From: Micropterus salmoides
Lineage: Eukaryota; Chordata; Actinopteri; Centrarchiformes; Centrarchidae
DNA length: 64,000 nucleotides
NCBI RefSeq assembly: GCF_014851395.1
Contig: NW_024044681.1
Coordinates: 1,581,413-1,645,412 of the forward strand
Direction: 5' to 3'
The notes under the pieces are model-generated. The model saw only the letters and a program-made list of their open reading frames with translations. It did no database searches and had not been told where the DNA came from. The position numbers and the translations under genes are program-made. This document shows, piece after piece, positions 36,971 to 48,050 of this stretch (positions are counted from its first letter, which is position 1; the number at the start of each line of letters is the position of its first letter).

Positions 36971-37409
36971 CCTGCAGTCGATGATTTGCCACCGCATTGA
37001 AAGAAACTCTGATTTCTCTGTACCAGAGTACGAAGCTGTGTCTCGTCTTTGTTTTGGTTTGACGGGAAAGGTCCCGTAACATTTGTTCCCAGTCTGACCT
37101 CCAGCATCAGGGTCTGTGGTTTGTTCCTGCTGCCGTGGTTCAAAGAGCTCTCACATCATTAACCAGGAAGCGGTTTGGAGTCCCAGAAGCAACAGGAGCC
37201 ACTAATGGGCCCTCTGATGAGTCAACAGTGTATTTGAATACATAAATAAATGATAAAGTTAAATAATTTAAAATAACCTCTAATCAAGTCGATTTAAAAA
37301 TTGAATCTCCCTTTTACTGTTTTACTGGCTCTTTTTTATTTTTTCACCATTTTACTTTTCCTCATTTTCATGCAGCAATTTTTCCATTTTTCATTTTCCT
37401 TGTTGTTGA

Positions 37410-37945
37410 AATACAGAAATAGAAGTACATTTACTCAAGTACTGCATTCTCCTGAAATTCTGAGTGTTTCCATTTTGGGATATTTTCTAAATTTAAAGTA
37501 AAATAGTAAATTGTTTACTCCGCTACATGTTTGTGTCAGCTGGTTGTTAATCTACAGATTCATGTTTTATATTAAAACATGCAATAAACTCATAATACAC
37601 ATTACTGTAGCTGCAGTATAAACCAGTGGTTTGACTCAATTACAAAATTATAGTACTTTTAACAAGCTAACACATTAATCACTTAACACTTTGAGAGTAC
37701 TGCTAAACATTTTAATTTAATTTACATTTGAATATTCCTTTTTATATGTACAAATATATCAGTTAATTTGCTTTATGTTTTAATTCTGTTTATTGTATGT
37801 TACTTTTACTGATGGATGCTGCAAATAAAGCGCTGAACTATTTTTGATTCATCCATTACTTATTATTATATTTTCATCAGTAATACTTCTTTACTTCTAC
37901 TAAAGTAAAAATCTGGACTTGAATCTGAGTACTTTACCACCACCG
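37410..37945. mobile_element. Diverged copy of the CAGTGGTGG hAT family
   Basis: TAGAAGTACATTTACTCAAG at the left, and GTAAAAATCTGGACTTGAAT then GAGTACTTTACCACCACCGG at the right, match the family seen at 28.7 and 36.1 kb. The termini are eroded. Confidence 0.5.
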
Positions 37946-38029
37946 GTTACATGATAATGAAAAGAAGAAAAAATAAAGAGCCAGTAAAAGATAAAACGGG
38001 AGCATAAAATAAATAAATTGCTTATTTAT

Positions 38030-38720
38030 TTACCGTAAAACTTCAATTAATAGCCCAGGCTTTTATTAATTTACTCACCCTGCCTATATCTGAGACAGAC
38101 ACCTTTAATTCCTTTCACACAAAACTCCTGCTATGCCATAATCAAATAGTTTATGTTCAACCAGTATGACAATTACTTGTATAAAAATCTCTTGCTGTCT
38201 CTCTTGTTGAACATACCGGTTAAATCTGATATGTCTCTTTAAAATTAACTGAATGACTGAATTATGGAGAATCTAACGAACTGAACTGTGGCATTGTCCA
38301 TACAGACGAAAGTTTTAACATTAATATTTGAATGTGCAATCTAAGCAGCTTAGAAGTAGCTCAAGAGGGCAACTGGTGGGCTTCAGATAACACTCTGACG
38401 TCAAAAGGCAAAAACTCTGGTTTTACTGTCTACACGACAACACTGCAACCGGAGTTTCTTAAAATTTTCACCCTGGCAGGAGTTTTCAGAAATGTTCGGT
38501 TTCAGTGACCTTCCGTGTTTACGAACGGCCAAAACGCATAGAAAACGTCACGGTTTTGAAAATACCCATGTTCGTGTAGACAGAGGTTTTACACATCTAA
38601 AGAACTTCTATAAAAACTAGACCAGGCTTCTAATTAAGACCTGTGTTTTTTTTTGTCAAAACAAGTGGCTACACCAGGCCAGTAAAAGGGACTAGGCTTT
38701 TAATTGAAGTTTGACGGTAA
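38030..38720. mobile_element. Unclassified TIR element (691 bp)
   Basis: The left end TTACCGTAAAACTTCAATTA and the right end (reverse complement TTACCGTCAAACTTCAATTA) form an inverted repeat of about 28 bp with few mismatches. No clear target duplication and no transposase. A block at 38,400-38,590 (CTACACGACAAC ... GTTCGTGTAGAC) resembles a second, older insertion. Confidence 0.6.
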
Positions 38721-39835
38721 GCAACTCATTATGTATTTGAGCCCTGCAAGTAAACTTTACTCTACAGTTTGTCGTGTCGTTAACTGCATATGTAAAGACT
38801 GTCATTTAAAAAACCAAAAGATTCCGTTGTTAGCAGCCTCTGACAAACATCGTTTCCAGTATGGATTTACAACTTCTAGACCTTTGCTGGTTAAATGTCA
38901 CCAACTCCACAGAAAGCGGCCAGTAGTAAAGTCTAGGCTGTAATGGGTTGGGATAGTTGGGATGCATACACGATGGCCACAGCGTCCCCAGCCGAGGACT
39001 TCTGCCGGACATTTGTCCAAAAATAATCTTAGAAATATGACTGTAACAACAGTAGGACGACAGCAGAGATTACAGCTACAAAAGATGCAAAGATGTCTGA
39101 AGAGAGAGCTGGTGGATATCACGATATGGGAGAAACATTATGAGCACAGGAGGGAAAACAAATCATGATATCTATTTGTTTTTTGATGGAAACAAATTAA
39201 TCGTTTGACTTTGTTAATCGCACACAAGAATTGTAAAGTGCTCTAGAAGACACTCATTTACCTTGTAATAAGTAAAAAGAAACTTGGGTTTACATCAATC
39301 AGAAAGATCTACTAAAGAAACCCTTGATGAAAGATTGCACTGAGTCACAGAAGCTAGAGGAGCAGCAGCTAGCATTCATGGCTACTGGGACTCAAAGGGA
39401 AAACTATCGTAATAGAAGAGCTACAGTTCAGACTGCAGTAAGGAGCAGTTCAGTGTCAGTCCTGGAGTTCGACTGACTTTTCCTGACACATAATTCCTTG
39501 AACCATCTATCACAGCACAGGTGTGATTATAATAACCCTTCGTCACGACTCTAGCACTAGAAGAAATGCTGATTATAATCTGAAGACTCGACTCAGCAGG
39601 GTCCAGGAGTCCCCTACTGATCCAGTTTGTTAGAATCAGAGGAAACAGTCCTGATGTTTCTGCTGAAATCTATAGGCAACAGGGTGGATTTGCCCTCGTC
39701 CTCTTTTCATATTTCAGATCAAACCACACCAGGCAGCAGCGCGGTGGCGTCCTCAACCAGTTAGGTCGTCTTCGCCCACCAGCTTCTTCCTAAGGGATTG
39801 AATTTCGTCAGGTGGAAACAGATTTCTGTTTCGTC
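38721..39835 (-). other. kcnmb4: Probable kcnmb4 3' untranslated and downstream region
   Basis: This lies directly after the kcnmb4 stop codon in the gene's reading direction. I see no AATAAA on the minus strand in this 1.1 kb. The nearest candidates are ATTAAA at about 38,699-38,704 and AATAAA at about 38,062-38,067, both inside the TIR element. The true 3' end is undetermined. Frames here (38,704, 38,898 and 38,962) have no domain. Confidence 0.35.
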
Positions 39836-40157
39836 TTAATGTTCTCGATCGCGGCGTCGCACCGGCACTGCGAAAAGTGGCAGGGTCCTTGTTGGCGACA
39901 GCTCGGGGTCAGAGTTTGTCGCGAGGGTGTCTTCGGCCTTGTTGCCGCGCCGATTAGAGGGCCCGGCGGACAGGTCTTGGCACACTTCGTAGGAACATTT
40001 CCTCTTCTGGAGAGCCTCAGCTCGGACGGCCAGGGAGCGCGCACACACTGTGAGGAGCACGATGAGCGTGCCCAGTAGGAGAGACACCATTGGCCAGAGG
40101 ACACAGTGCAGCAGGACGCTGGTGTCGTGGGAACGGCGCCACAACACGTCGTCTGGC
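39836..40157 (-). CDS. kcnmb4: kcnmb4 terminal exon: BK channel beta-4 subunit, second membrane segment and C-terminus
   Basis: The exon follows a good acceptor (TTGTGATTTCAG|G) and completes the AG|G arginine codon split across the intron. It encodes PDDVLWRRSHDTSVLLHCVL and the second transmembrane helix (WPMVSLLLGTLIVLLTV), then CARSLAVRAEALQKRK. This matches the C-terminal part of vertebrate KCNMB4, whose human form ends KRKFS. KCNMB4 is an auxiliary subunit that slows and retunes calcium- and voltage-activated BK (KCNMA1) channels at the plasma membrane, chiefly in neurons. Here the frame runs on for 53 residues after KRK (CSYEVCQDLSAGPSN ... VRRRDREH) to TAA at 39,836. That is about 51 residues longer than the mammalian protein, and the tail is rich in Arg, Ser and Pro with no domain I recognise. 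The tail could be a real teleost or lineage feature, or a lost stop. Confidence 0.93.
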
Positions 40158-40419
40158 CTGAAATCACAAGTAGAAAAAATTAATTTAAAAAACAGCAGAA
40201 TTAACAGCTCAAGTTTCATTGCTCTAAACTCAATAATGGTTTTATATTTTGTTTTTCAGTATTTAATTATTTCCAGTTGCTTCTACTTTTTTTGATCACT
40301 GCTTATTTACTGCTCGTTTTTTTTCATATTAACGTAGCTAAACTAACTGCAATCCAACAGCTAATGGGAAGAAACCAGTCCTTCCCCTTCCGGTGGAGCA
40401 CCATGCAATATTATATACC

Positions 40420-40690
40420 GCAGTCCTTTAGCAACAGCGCCATCTAGTGGAGTTGTGGTGGTAATGCACAGCAACACGAAGGAGGTTAACCCTGTCTGAT
40501 AGGTGCGCGGCTATAGATTTAACCGGTCGACATGAATATTATCAATAACTTTAGGCACACACCCTGTGATGGTTAGAGTAAGGGTCCTAGGATTAGGATT
40601 CCTAGGACCGGAACTGCAGTTGTTGGACCCTTGTTTATTTTGATACCGCCAGCTAGCTGGCTGGCTAATTAGCTAGCTGTGTACTCTTGA
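40420..40690 (+). repeat. Dispersed repeat, copy near 40.5 kb
   Basis: TTTAACCGGTCGACATGAAT ... TTTAGGCACACACCCTG matches 19,668-19,730. The preceding ATATACCGCAGT ... GCACAGCAACAC and the following GCTAGCTGGCTGGC parts also correspond to the 19.6-19.8 kb copy. It contains a short palindromic GGTCCTAGG/CCTAGGACC pair at about 40,587-40,613. Confidence 0.5.
40436..40450 (-). promoter_or_regulatory. CTCF-like site
   Basis: On the minus strand CCACTAGATGGCGCT matches the core CTCF consensus CCASYAGRKGGCRSY at every position. It lies 279 bp into kcnmb4 intron 2 (counted from exon 3) and within or beside a dispersed repeat, so it may have arrived with a transposon. Occupancy is unknown. Confidence 0.4.
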
Positions 40691-40775
40691 CAGCCCCAGT
40701 TACCCTTACCCTAACCATCAGGACAGCAGGATACTACTCCCACCATGGGACCTTACTTCGGAAATAATATGTACA

Positions 40776-41724
40776 GTAGGGGAGAGCGGGGTGAGATGAG
40801 CCAGTTTTTACTTGAGGTGTCTTTAAAGTGAGGACATGACAGTAATGTCTCCAACTAAAACATGTATTTTAGGATGTGGTGCATCTCTGGGAATAATCAA
40901 TTTGGATCTAAAATAAACTGTTTTCAAAATATGGCTTTCCAAAGAAAAAGTGGATTCTTGGCTCAACTTGCCCCATATGAGGTGTAAGTTGAGCCACATG
41001 GGGTTTGGGGACAACAATGTCATTTTGTTGTGCAAACTCAAACGGCAGGTCCCAACAGTTAATTGCACTTAGATAGTGAAACACTGCAGCTGTGTCTCCT
41101 GGTTGTTTCATATCAGTATATCACTTTAAAGTCATCCTGTTTACCGTCATGTCCCGTGCCACCCGATGAATTGACTTCTTATTTGTGTACCTCTCCAATA
41201 ACTCTGTCCAAACCCACAACAGGAGTTGAAGCCTGTCTGTCTTCCATTTATAGAAGCATGACATGATGGTTTCTGGTCTAAAATGCATAATGTCACATCA
41301 TTTCGTGATTCATAAGAATGCAATTTAAAATTACTGTGAAATATCTTGCTCAACTTCCTCTAGGTCTTTAGGTCAAATTACCCATCCTGCCATTTTAACA
41401 AATTCGTGTCATCCAGCTGTTTAAGGGTAACGTCATGCTAACAGTATGGCCTCATACTGTAACTTCCTAAAACTCTAACACATGCGTAAGATTTTCTCAA
41501 ACCTGTCTGTAATTGTTCAGACACAAGAATCAGGACTCACTGAACATATAAAAATCCCTTTTTTTTTTTTACTTAAATGTGCTTATAACTTATTCCATGG
41601 GCCTGTCGCCACCACATGGTGAGTAAAAGGGATGACTCTTCAAAAATGTGTTTGTCTATGGCTGCCAAGAAACAAGGGGTGGCTCAACTTCCCCACAGGC
41701 TCAAATCAGCCAGCTCTCTCCTAG
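40776..41724. mobile_element. Unclassified element with diverged inverted ends
   Basis: The left end is GTAGGGGAGAGCGGGGTGAG followed by ATGAGCC. The right end contains GGTGGCTCAACTTCCCCAC and CAGCTCTCTCCTAG, roughly its inverse. GAGTTGAGCC-like motifs recur inside (for example near 40,960 and 40,990). I recall this as a common fish repeat of uncertain class. No transposase. Confidence 0.45.
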
Positions 41725-42419
41725 TCATCGACAAGAGACAACTAATTCTTTGATCCCGTTTAAACTGTTCTCTGAATTACACACATGATGATGGTCAATT
41801 TAAAATATACATTTAAATGTCAAGAAAGTTGCAGTTTGATGTAAAACCACTGAGGTGTAAGACTGCGAAAATACGTAATTACAAAGACCACAAACCAAAA
41901 AGTCGCGTATGTGACGTCATAACTTTTTCTCTCAATGACTGAAGCAAACGTTAAAGAACTGCCATGTGTGGATGATCTGATAAAAGGGCCGAGAGTAGTT
42001 GGATTAAACACTTCAGGTGAGATATATTTCTGCGTGGAACATAGCTAAGTTATCTAGCTAGCAGCAACCAAGCAATGAACGTCAGCTAGCATTACAGCGC
42101 TAACATGTTGCAGACGTATATTGTGCGAGACAAGAGATGTGGTTCATTGAACGGTTTTCACACAAAACAATATTGACAAACATCATGTGTGTAATTCAGG
42201 GCTCAGTTCAAACATGATCAAAAAATAAGTTGCCTCTCGCCGTTGACTACCTCACATAAATAAGGTCTCATGGGCCGGAAGCAGAAGCGAGTGACTTAGT
42301 GGGCTAAAATATTACAGCACCGTAGCATGGCGAAATTACTGGTAATCAAATATATCACTGTATATAACCTCTACTAATAAACATAACATTAGTGGACTAA
42401 ATTCTTTGTGGTGCAACAT

Positions 42420-43400
42420 CAGCTATCCCTGCAGAGTTGTACACATAGAGAACAACCTACTGCTCAACGTCAGCAAAAACAAGGAGCTGATTGTTGGTTT
42501 TAGGAAAAGGAAGAAAAAGACACACACTGCTGTCTAAATCAGTGGGGCTGAGGTGGAGCAGGTGAACAGTTTTAGTTCCTGGAAATCAACATCACAGAAA
42601 ACTTGACATGATCACATCAAAGAAGCTTAGAAACGGTTGGATTTCTTAAGGAAACTTCAGAAGCCAAAATCCTGTGTCATGTTCTTGTCAGCTTTTACGG
42701 AGGAGCAATAGAAAGCATCCTGACTGGAAACATCACTAACTGGCATAGGATGTGCACGGCCCAGGACCCGAGGGCTCTGCAGCGAGTGATGCTCAGAACA
42801 TCATTGGTACCAATCTCCCGAGCATCAGTGAAATCGGTGAGGTGCCTACGCAGAGCCCAAAGGATACTAAAGGACAGTACCCAGCACATCTCTGGGTCAT
42901 CCATCCTCTCAATCTGCAGCACTTTATTGATTGGAACCAGTTACCTACAGTAACTGTAACTGCTTACCGTGATGACGGTCACTGAGCTGCTGAACCTTTC
43001 TTCTCTGTTTTTATGGCTTTTACGTTTGTTGCTTCATACTTGCTGTCCTGTGTGCTTGGTTGATGCTTGTTAGTACTATGCTGTTGATCTTTGCTATACT
43101 TCCTTTGTGGCTGAATCACTTTTAAAGTCCGACCAGGCCGTTATTATAAAGAAGAATTGATTCTTAACTGACCTGCCTGTTCACCCTGCTGCCGTCTGCC
43201 AAGAGTGTGTATGAGAAAATATAAATGCAATCTGCAGCAGGCACTAAACTTGCACCAAAACAAACTACATTCAAAAAGGAAATGATGATTAATGCACCAG
43301 GCTATCTGCTGTCGTACCACCAGTCTACAGAGCAGCTTTTCCCCTCAGGCTGTGAGACCCATAAATGCATCCTCAGCACTGCACAGTCCTTTATTTCTGT
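42420..43400 (+). mobile_element. Decayed LINE reverse-transcriptase remnant
   Basis: Translated pieces in shifting frames read NNLLLNVSKNKELIVGFRK, ISGAEVEQVNSF, KRLDFLRKLQ, a stretch with ARPRTRGLCSE/ALQRVMLRTS, LFTLLPSAKSVYEK, and near 43,310 FSPQAVRPINA. Together these follow the order of the C-terminal RT region of a common teleost non-LTR retrotransposon. Multiple stops and frameshifts make it a pseudogene. The last piece lies beyond an inverted-repeat arm at 43,227-43,297. Confidence 0.65.
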
Positions 43401-44209
43401 ACATAACATTTGCTTTTTGTGAGTAGCATAAAGGGAACTACAAATTTAATCTCATAAGACAACACTGTGTTGTAAAATCACAAATAAATCTACCTTTGCA
43501 CGAGGCATAAAGCTAACATTACATTGGCCAATTACACTTCTGTGAGGGCCGTTGTTACCCCATGCTGCCTCTCCCTCTATGGAGTACAAGGCAGCCTTGT
43601 GTAATACTAAAACTACAGAGCTGCATTTGGATTGCATTTCTTACAAAAGGTTCAGGAGAATAACTTTCATGCCACATCTGAAACAACCTCATATATCAAG
43701 TGACTAACTGTGTTTTCCTCACCTTAAAAAACCTTTCTGAGTGCTCCAGTTCTTTTTAAAATACAACAGAAAAGCTTTTCTGTCGCCTCGACGAGCTCCC
43801 GCTGGGGCCCTCATTTATGAAGAGTTTCCTCATTCTGATTCTTTCTGGTGCAGAGATAAAAATAAAACCAGCCAAGGTCACAGGTAAGCACTGTCTGTGA
43901 GTAATAGGAAGATTAAGCTGACACGCTAAAGGAGATCTCTCTTCTTTTATTTCCAGTCTCATCAATTTTCGATCACAGCATTATAAAAAAAAAGGGAGCT
44001 TGCTCCTTCACAAGGCCGCAGAACCTGGATAAAAAGAAAAGGAGAGCTTCTTTCATCTTTGACAATCTGCAGCTTTTTAATAAAGTGTATCTCCAGGTTC
44101 TGGAAGAACCTTGAGTTTCAAGTGGTACAGAGAATACTGTGCATTAATCATCATTTCCTTATTGAATTTAGTTTGTTTTGGTGCAAGTTCAGGACCAGGT
44201 GCAGATTGT
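43227..44209. repeat. Inverted repeat with about 70-bp arms
   Basis: 43,227-43,297 (CAATCTGCAGCAGGCACTAA ... AATGATGATTAATGCAC) is matched in reverse complement by 44,139-44,209 with roughly 85-90 percent identity by eye. About 840 bp lie between, including the end of the LINE remnant. Either a TIR element or an inverted duplication. Confidence 0.65.
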
Positions 44210-44354
44210 AGTCATAGTTTGAGTGTGATATTTCTTATGCATACAGAACAGTTCCGACGTGAGAGGAGCAGCTGAAGCGTTTTATCACCACTTTATGTTT
44301 ATGCTCATCAGTTTGAAGTACATCAAGTTTGTTTCTGAGAAATGTTGTTTGGTA

Positions 44355-44769
44355 TAGGGCTGGGGGCGATATGGCCCAAAAATGTTGTCAAATCATTATT
44401 TCTTTCAAGTTTAAAGGCAAATTTTTGTCCCTGAATGAAAATTGAAGGGCCAGATGGTTAATTGTGAGGCTAGACTATACTTTATGGTCAGAACGTGACA
44501 AACTGCAGATCTCTTCTCATATCTGAGGTAAAACATTCAAAACTATTATGATAAAATCTTTTCTTTAAAAAATATGATTAGTAATCTTTTTTCAGCCCCT
44601 TTTCCTCAACAAAATAAACATCTTAATAGATAAATTAAGCACTAATTCATTCGTGATTCTAATGAATTAAATCAAATATTAACTGACAATCTATTGAACA
44701 TTTGTTTTATTGTCATTGAGGAAAATTATATTGCGGTAATTATCATTATTGTTTTATTGCCCAGCCTTA
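44355..44769. mobile_element. hAT non-autonomous element (415 bp)
   Basis: Termini TAGGGCTGGG and CCCAGCCTTA are inverted, and perfect 8-bp target duplications GTTTGGTA flank it (44,347-44,354 and 44,770-44,777). The interior is AT-rich with no transposase frame. The intact duplication suggests a comparatively young or well-preserved insertion. Confidence 0.85.
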
Positions 44770-44994
44770 GTTTGGTATTGAAAATATTGCAAGTACTATT
44801 ATTCTATTCACAAGCCTTAAGTTGTGTATTCTTCAAATGAAGTTACCCCTCCTCCACACCTTTCCTTACCTCTGCTGTGTCGGGCAGTTCTTGTGACTTT
44901 CCAAAACTCCTCTAAAACTGTTTGGACGACACTTCATACTAGTTTATTTGAAGCATGTGGAACTCTTGTTATGGAAAATAAGCCAACCAAAGGT

Positions 44995-45240
44995 GTAACT
45001 AAGGACATTCACTCAAGTACTGTCTTAGGTAGTATTTTCAGTGACTGTATACTTCTACTTCACTACATCTTTGAAGGAAATACCTTTAGTTATTTTGCAG
45101 ATGTAGAGGAATAATACAAAATCTAATCAAGAAATAAATGGTGGTGTATTATTACAGATTAAGTTAGGACTTTATTGATTCCTGTGAGGGGAAATTCAGA
45201 AGCTACCCAGGAGGAGTATTTAAAGTACTTAAAATGCCAT
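44995..45240. mobile_element. Fragment of the CAGTGGTGG hAT family
   Basis: TTCACTCAAGTACTGTCTTA, then GTATACTTCTACTTCACTAC, then a later block GAGTATTTAAAGTACTTAAA, match the internal part of this family. Termini missing. Confidence 0.4.
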
Positions 45241-45683
45241 GTAAGCCAAACCAGAGCCACGTTGAGCAGCCATCCATCCGTCCATTGAAGAGAACCTTTA
45301 TTATTGAGAACTGTTTATTTTGTTTATTATGATCGTTTAGTTTGTGTTAATTTGACAGCGTTGTACGCTTTGTATGAATCTCATCGTTAGCTGACGCTTT
45401 TGGGAATTTCTGCAGCTCCAGACAAAATAGAAAGTCAGCGATCAGAGGAAGGATTACATAAAAAAAAAAAAGAACGTGATGGATGGGGAGGACTAACACG
45501 GATAACCATTGGTGTCGGAACCGAACGACCTGAGAGAAGAGACTCAATGTTGCGATACTGCTCTTTGTAAAATATTTGTGTCTGTGTATGTGTTTTTGCA
45601 GGTGATCAAGGTAACTGAGAGCCAGTGAGCCCAGGTATTTAGGTGTTGGTTCCTGCGCCTTCCACCACGCTCTGCCACACTAC

Positions 45684-46130
45684 CTTAGGCCCCATCCACA
45701 CTAGTTTTTGTTTAAAAGGCGAAAGAATAAAATATTGGCAACGAAGATTTTCTTTTGCATGGACCAGTAACGAGTTGGGACTGTTACTGAATGTAACACG
45801 GGAGTGTGGCGGCAGAAAACAGACTGGGAGTCGTCGCAAATTAAACATGCACAGTACAAATGAAGGCTAAAAGTGTTATTTGCACGTCCTGTCTAAAACT
45901 CTGTCAGCAGCATCGTGTTTCTGCTTTGCTTAACTTCTAAGCCCCAATCAGAGAGCCAAACGTAAGCGTCTGCGTCATCGTTTCTAAAGTCCTCCGTTTT
46001 TGCCCGTCCGCACTAAAACGCTACCCGGAACGGGGTCGGCAGTGTTTTAGGCTGGACAGGAGGTGGAAACGTAGCAAAAGGTCCCCGTTTTGAAACAAAA
46101 ATGCAGTAGTATGGACGGGGCCTTTTAGTT
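45684..46130. mobile_element. hAT-like TIR element
   Basis: The left end AGGCCCCATCCACACTAG and the right end (reverse complement AAGGCCCCGTCCATACTAC) are inverted, about 440 bp apart. The interior repeats CACTAAAACG/CCCCGTTTTGAAAC motifs. No clean target duplication and no transposase frame. Confidence 0.55.
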
Positions 46131-46628
46131 TTGTTTTGCTCATTGACAACATGCATCACATACTAATCAAACATGCACCATCATACACTACTGATAGGAT
46201 TGATTTCTACACCTCATTGTTAGTCCTTTGTTGTTGGTATTAATACATTTCAGTTTATTATGGTTCAGCCGGGTTGTAACACTACCTAAATCATGGATTA
46301 TAGCCTTGGAACTGTGGAAATTTCTCTGTATTTTTGTCCCCATTTCTGCCACGAGCTCAACCTCTAGGCGTATGTCATCAGCATGTGCTGACAGTGTTTT
46401 TTGTAGCGTACCATCTCCAAACACTGTTACTCACTGAGGGTCACTGGTTTATCGGGTACTGGGTAAATGTTTGTGATGTATCCAGAGGGTCATGCCTTTC
46501 TTTGTTTTATAACATGTACCTGGCTGTACCAGGGTCTTCCAGAGGACCTCTTAAAGTTAGTTAAAGATAGTGCTGACCCTGAGATTAGGATAAAAGCTGC
46601 ATGTGCTGAGACGCTGCAGCTCACTTTG

Positions 46629-47242
46629 ATGATACACTTAAGGCTCGTGCAGACTACACGACTTTCAGTGTCGGCTGATGGCCGTGCCGTTCACACTACA
46701 CAACACACAGTCTTGTGACGGGAGTCTTGAAGTCGTTGTGGCGTTCAGGCGTTCACGCTACATGACAGGGGGTCACACACTACAGGAGCTGACAGCGGCT
46801 GTGTCACCTGACGCAGGTCTCCAAACCACGTTTTGTCAAGAAAACACACGTGAAATGTGAAACGGGAAAGGAAACCTGCACACAAAACAGCTGTTTGTTA
46901 TTATAAAGATCAGGGTGAAAGGATGGATCAGCACACGCAGGCAGCAGGGATCATCTGAGCTACAGAGAGCTGGAAGGGAGTAAGAAGCAGCCGCCTGCTC
47001 TCATTGGCTGGATGTGGATGTGGAGTCGTCCGACTCTTCCAGATATTTGGCGTACTAGATATCTGGCAGACGTCGGCGATGTGTTAGAAATGTGTCGGGA
47101 AGCCGTTTTGATGCATCATCGAGTAGTTCACACATAACGACTGGCGACCGCCGATCGATCGCTGATTTACCCCCTGTCGCAGCCTGACGGTCGCCGAGCG
47201 GCAAATCGTGCTAAGAATCGTGTAGCGTGAACTAGGCTTTAG
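46629..47242. mobile_element. hAT-like TIR element
   Basis: The left end AAGGCTCGTGCAGACTACAC followed by GACTTTC, and the right end (reverse complement AAAGCCTAGTTCACGCTACA followed by CGATTC), form a diverged inverted repeat. Interior CGTTCACGCTACATGAC-type motifs fit. No transposase frame. Confidence 0.55.
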
Positions 47243-47279
47243 GCGTGTGTGTCCCAGTGGCTTCCTTCTGCAGAAGACT

Positions 47280-48050
47280 TGAATAAAATTCACAGCAAGG
47301 GCGTCACTTTGTGTTGAAAAGTGGTGGGGACATAAGCGCTCAGACTAAAGGTGTGAAGATAGAACATCATGATATGCGATATTAGTTTCACGAGAATGAG
47401 AAGAAAAGATCCTTAAACAGTGTTTTAACGGCGGAGGGTCTGGGGGGACCACCCCCAGGAAATTTTGATCATCAAACACTTAATTTCCTGCATTCTGATG
47501 AAATTTTCTGCACCAATTTATGGTGGAAATGTTTTTATTTATGTAAAAGAAAACACACAATTCAGGCAGCACGTGACATTTAAAATATATAAATATAACA
47601 GAATCAGAAAGTGAGTGCAGCTCTCAGTCATTCAGATCTGTTTCTCCTGCAGATCAACATTTCTCATGTAACATCCTCCCTGCTGAGGCAGCACACATGC
47701 AGGCATGATTTAGTCTTCACTCCTCTTTTATGTCCAAAGGGAGAGAATGGAAAACTGGCCAAAAAGAAACTGTGACAAGAAGCTGCTACACATTTTTGGG
47801 TCATTTTATTATCAGTAGCTTGTTTTTTTTGCTTAAGCTACTTTTTTTTGGATAATGCACATTTGTTTCTTCAATATCGTAATTGCATTTCATGTTTTCT
47901 TAATGTGCAAATAAACCTTTCTTAAAGCACTTTCATTTGTTATTTAACTGCAAGCTGTAGTTCAGAATGTTTTTTTTAACAAAAGTGATGGGGACAAAAT
48001 CAGCCATTACAAAAAGTGGTGGGGACATGTCCCCTGCGGGACCGGTGTAA
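47280..48050 (+). repeat. Dispersed repeat family A, copy 2, within an element with GGTGGGGACAT ends
   Basis: 47,450-47,620 (TTAATTTCCTGCATTCTGAT ... CAATTTATGG ... TTCAGGCAGCACGTGACA) matches 49,990-50,130. Outer parts AGTGGTGGGGACATAAG near 47,320 and AGTGGTGGGGACATGTCCCC near 48,013 are a direct similarity. GCGTCACTTTGTG and GTGTCATTTACACC (inverse of 48,042-48,055) may be the termini. Confidence 0.5.

Noticed and set aside
39812..40078. 88-codon plus-strand frame
   Set aside because: Antisense shadow of kcnmb4 exon 3.
39808..40167. 119-codon minus-strand frame overlapping kcnmb4 exon 3
   Set aside because: It is a different reading frame of the same exon. The kcnmb4 frame has clear homology and correct splice phase.
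40700..40720. Telomere-like CCCTTACCCTAACC
   Set aside because: Only two degenerate units. Too short to be an interstitial telomere.
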